From: Alphaproteobacteria bacterium
Lineage (GTDB): Bacteria; Pseudomonadota; Alphaproteobacteria; Reyranellales; Reyranellaceae
Assembly: GCA_017307275.1 (NCBI GenBank)
Contig: JAFKFK010000056.1
Coordinates: forward strand, 1-32,420
Reading direction: 5' to 3'
Length of the DNA: 32,420 nt
The notes under the pieces are model-generated. The model had not been told where the DNA came from and did not search any database. It was given only the letters and a program-made list of their open reading frames with translations. The position numbers and the translations under genes are program-made. Of this stretch, positions 31,177 through 32,420 are shown piece by piece (position 1 is the stretch's first letter; every line of letters starts with the position of its first letter).

Positions 31177-32420
31177 ATGACGCCGATCCGTCGTTCCTTC
31201 TATGCCTTGTTTTTGTCGTTGCCGGCCGTGTTGCCGTCTGTTGCCGTGCAGGCGCAGACCGAGCCCGACATCATGCTGCCCTCGCTGGTCGTGACACCCG
31301 ACCGCGTACCGACCGATGCCGACAAGGTGACCGGCACGGTGACGGTGATCACCAACAAGGAGATGCAGGATCGGCAGTTACGCACAGCGACCGATGTGTT
31401 GAGTACCGTGCCCGGCATCTCCGTGCAGCAGTCGGGTGGGCCCGGCACGCTGACCTCGGTGTTCGTGCGCGGCTCCAACTCCAATCACGTGCTGGTGCTG
31501 ATCGACGGCGTCAATGTCGCTGATCCCTCGTCGGCCAATGGCGCGGTCGATTTCGGGCACTTTCTCACCGAGAACCTCGACCGCATCGAGGTCGTGCGTG
31601 GGCCGATGAGCACGCTCTATGGTAGCCAGGCGATCGGCGGCGTCATCAACATGGTGACCAAAGCCGGCAAGGGGCCGATGAACGGCGCCGCCTTCACCGA
31701 GCTCGGCACGCGTCTGCGGACCAATAGCGGCGGCTACGTCCGCGGCAGCGTCGGCCGTTTCGACTATAATCTCACGGGCGCGTTCACCTACTCACCCAAC
31801 GATACGATTGTGCCGGCGCGGTTCTGGCCGCAAAACGGCTTCGTTGACACCGATCCCTACCGCAACTTCACCGTAGCGGGGCGGCTGGGTTTCCAGATCG
31901 ACGACAATTCGCGGATCAACTACTTCGGCCGCTTCATCGACACGCAGGTGAAGTACGATCAGGTCGGTCTGGAAGATCCGAATGCCGGCGGCTTCACTCA
32001 GCAGTTTTTCAATCGGGTCGAATTCGAAGGCAACTATCTCGACGGCCGCTGGAAGCCGACGGTCGGGTTCAACTACTCGACCATCTACCGCCACGACCAG
32101 GATTTCCCGAGCCTCCAGAACCCGTTCCCGTTCACGGAGGATGCCTACTACAACGGCCGACGGCTGGCGGTGGATTTCAAGAACCAGATCAACGTCACCG
32201 ACAATGTGATGGTGCTGGCCGGTGTCGACTACGAACGTACCTGGGCCTACAGCAATTCCGATGGTGCGCAGGGCTGGGGCACCATGGCGCAGACCGGCCT
32301 CTATGCCCAGGTGAAGGCCACGGTACTCGAAGATCTCACCCTGTCTCTGGGGGGCCGAGTAGACCTCAATGACACCTTCGGCACGGTCTCGACCTGGCGC
32401 GCCGGCGCGACCTATCTGTT
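31177..32420 (+). CDS. btuB: BtuB-like TonB-dependent vitamin B12 receptor (partial, runs off the window)
   Basis: Outer-membrane TonB-dependent receptor; the first 414 codons are present with no stop before the window ends. A signal peptide (MTPIRRSFYALFLSLPAVLP, then SVAVQAQ) is followed by a TonB-box-like LPSLVVTPDRVPT. The plug domain carries DVLSTVPGISVQQSGGPG, SVFVRGSNSNHVLVLIDGVN and IEVVRGPMSTLYGSQAIGGV. Alternating aromatic beta-strands of the barrel begin after about residue 165. The cobalamin riboswitch directly upstream makes cobalamin or another corrinoid the likely ligand. The first codons (MTPIR) match those of the opposite FAAL gene because the duplicated leader extends into both. 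Confidence 0.9.
   Translation, partial: MTPIRRSFYALFLSLPAVLPSVAVQAQTEPDIMLPSLVVTPDRVPTDADKVTGTVTVITNKEMQDRQLRTATDVLSTVPGISVQQSGGPGTLTSVFVRGSNSNHVLVLIDGVNVADPSSANGAVDFGHFLTENLDRIEVVRGPMSTLYGSQAIGGVINMVTKAGKGPMNGAAFTELGTRLRTNSGGYVRGSVGRFDYNLTGAFTYSPNDTIVPARFWPQNGFVDTDPYRNFTVAGRLGFQIDDNSRINYFGRFIDTQVKYDQVGLEDPNAGGFTQQFFNRVEFEGNYLDGRWKPTVGFNYSTIYRHDQDFPSLQNPFPFTEDAYYNGRRLAVDFKNQINVTDNVMVLAGVDYERTWAYSNSDGAQGWGTMAQTGLYAQVKATVLEDLTLSLGGRVDLNDTFGTVSTWRAGATYL

Larger units (their letters stand above)
30528..31191. repeat. Large imperfect palindrome: duplicated promoter-riboswitch-RBS unit
   Basis: The arms are 30528-30815 (minus sense) and 30906-31191 (plus sense), plus an inner symmetric pair at 30845-30853 and 30869-30877 (GCGTCAAGC / GCTTGACGC, a perfect 9-bp match). 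The arms contain a 76-base block identical between them (30608-30683 versus 31033-31108), then a 2-base mismatch, then 34 more identical bases. Similarity continues through the ribosome binding site (GGGAGATCGTC in both), the ATG and the first five codons of each gene. Divergence is concentrated in two variable stem regions of the aptamers. No transposase or target-site duplication is visible. This fills the only gene-free stretch longer than 300 bases. Confidence 0.93.

Noticed and set aside
30528..31191. Palindrome as a miniature transposable element or insertion-sequence remnant.
   Set aside because: The arms consist of recognisable promoter, aptamer and start-codon sequence; no transposase, terminal motif or target duplication is visible.
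1..32420. Search for CRISPR arrays, tRNA/rRNA genes, integrases and prophage genes.
   Set aside because: No regularly spaced repeats, tRNA-like cloverleaf or mobile-element protein was recognised by eye; a dedicated tRNA scan would be needed to be certain.

Overview
This is a GC-rich, densely packed chromosomal window from what looks like an alphaproteobacterium. The evidence is the hemC/tsaD/gpsA neighbourhood, the LppC-RsmI-YraN-GshB block, ArfB, a TctC/Bug-type solute receptor and the DUF6489-like protein. A Rhodospirillales or Reyranella-like source is my guess, not something the sequence proves. I saw no rRNA, tRNA, CRISPR array, insertion sequence or phage gene.

Layout. (1) 1-6.5 kb is mostly housekeeping: a TPR-methyltransferase, hemC facing it, then a plus-strand run of tsaD, a 2OG-Fe(II) oxygenase-like gene, gpsA, an EVE-domain gene and a DMT permease. 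(2) 6.5-10.6 kb is a small catabolic module: a LysR regulator divergent from a Bug receptor, a class III CoA-transferase and a crotonase-family enzyme that lacks one of the two classical catalytic glutamates. (3) 10.7-16.6 kb holds tex with a good terminator, a creatininase-family amidohydrolase, a lower-GC methyltransferase, a diaminopropionate ammonia-lyase, a DUF6489-like protein and a thioredoxin-like [2Fe-2S] ferredoxin. (4) 16.6-19.3 kb is a minus-strand operon: an LppC-like lipoprotein, a HAD hydrolase, and a CbiX-like domain fused to a second thioredoxin-like ferredoxin. (5) 19.3-25 kb is a plus-strand run: rsmI, yraN, a SirB1-type gene, gshB, an exported ankyrin protein, arfB and fumC. 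(6) 25-30.5 kb runs on the minus strand: a fatty acyl-AMP ligase (FAAL), a small membrane protein, a cupin, mqo and a ThrE-type exporter. (7) 31.2 kb to the window edge is a BtuB-like TonB-dependent receptor that runs off the end.

The most striking region is 30528-31191, the only gap over 300 bases. It is a large imperfect palindrome carrying two complete cobalamin riboswitches pointing outward. The plus-strand copy leads into the btuB-like receptor, as expected. The minus-strand copy leads into the FAAL gene, which is not a usual B12-controlled gene. The two halves match from the -35 boxes through the aptamer, the downstream segment, the ribosome binding site, the start codon and the first codons (MTSIR versus MTPIR). 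This suggests that a whole B12-responsive promoter/leader was duplicated in inverted orientation, placing an acyl-activating enzyme under the same control as cobalamin uptake.

How the genes fit together: fumC and mqo give two consecutive TCA-cycle steps on either side of the exporter gene. The Bug receptor, CoA-transferase and crotonase look like uptake, activation and modification of an unidentified organic acid. Most other genes are translation, envelope and redox maintenance functions.
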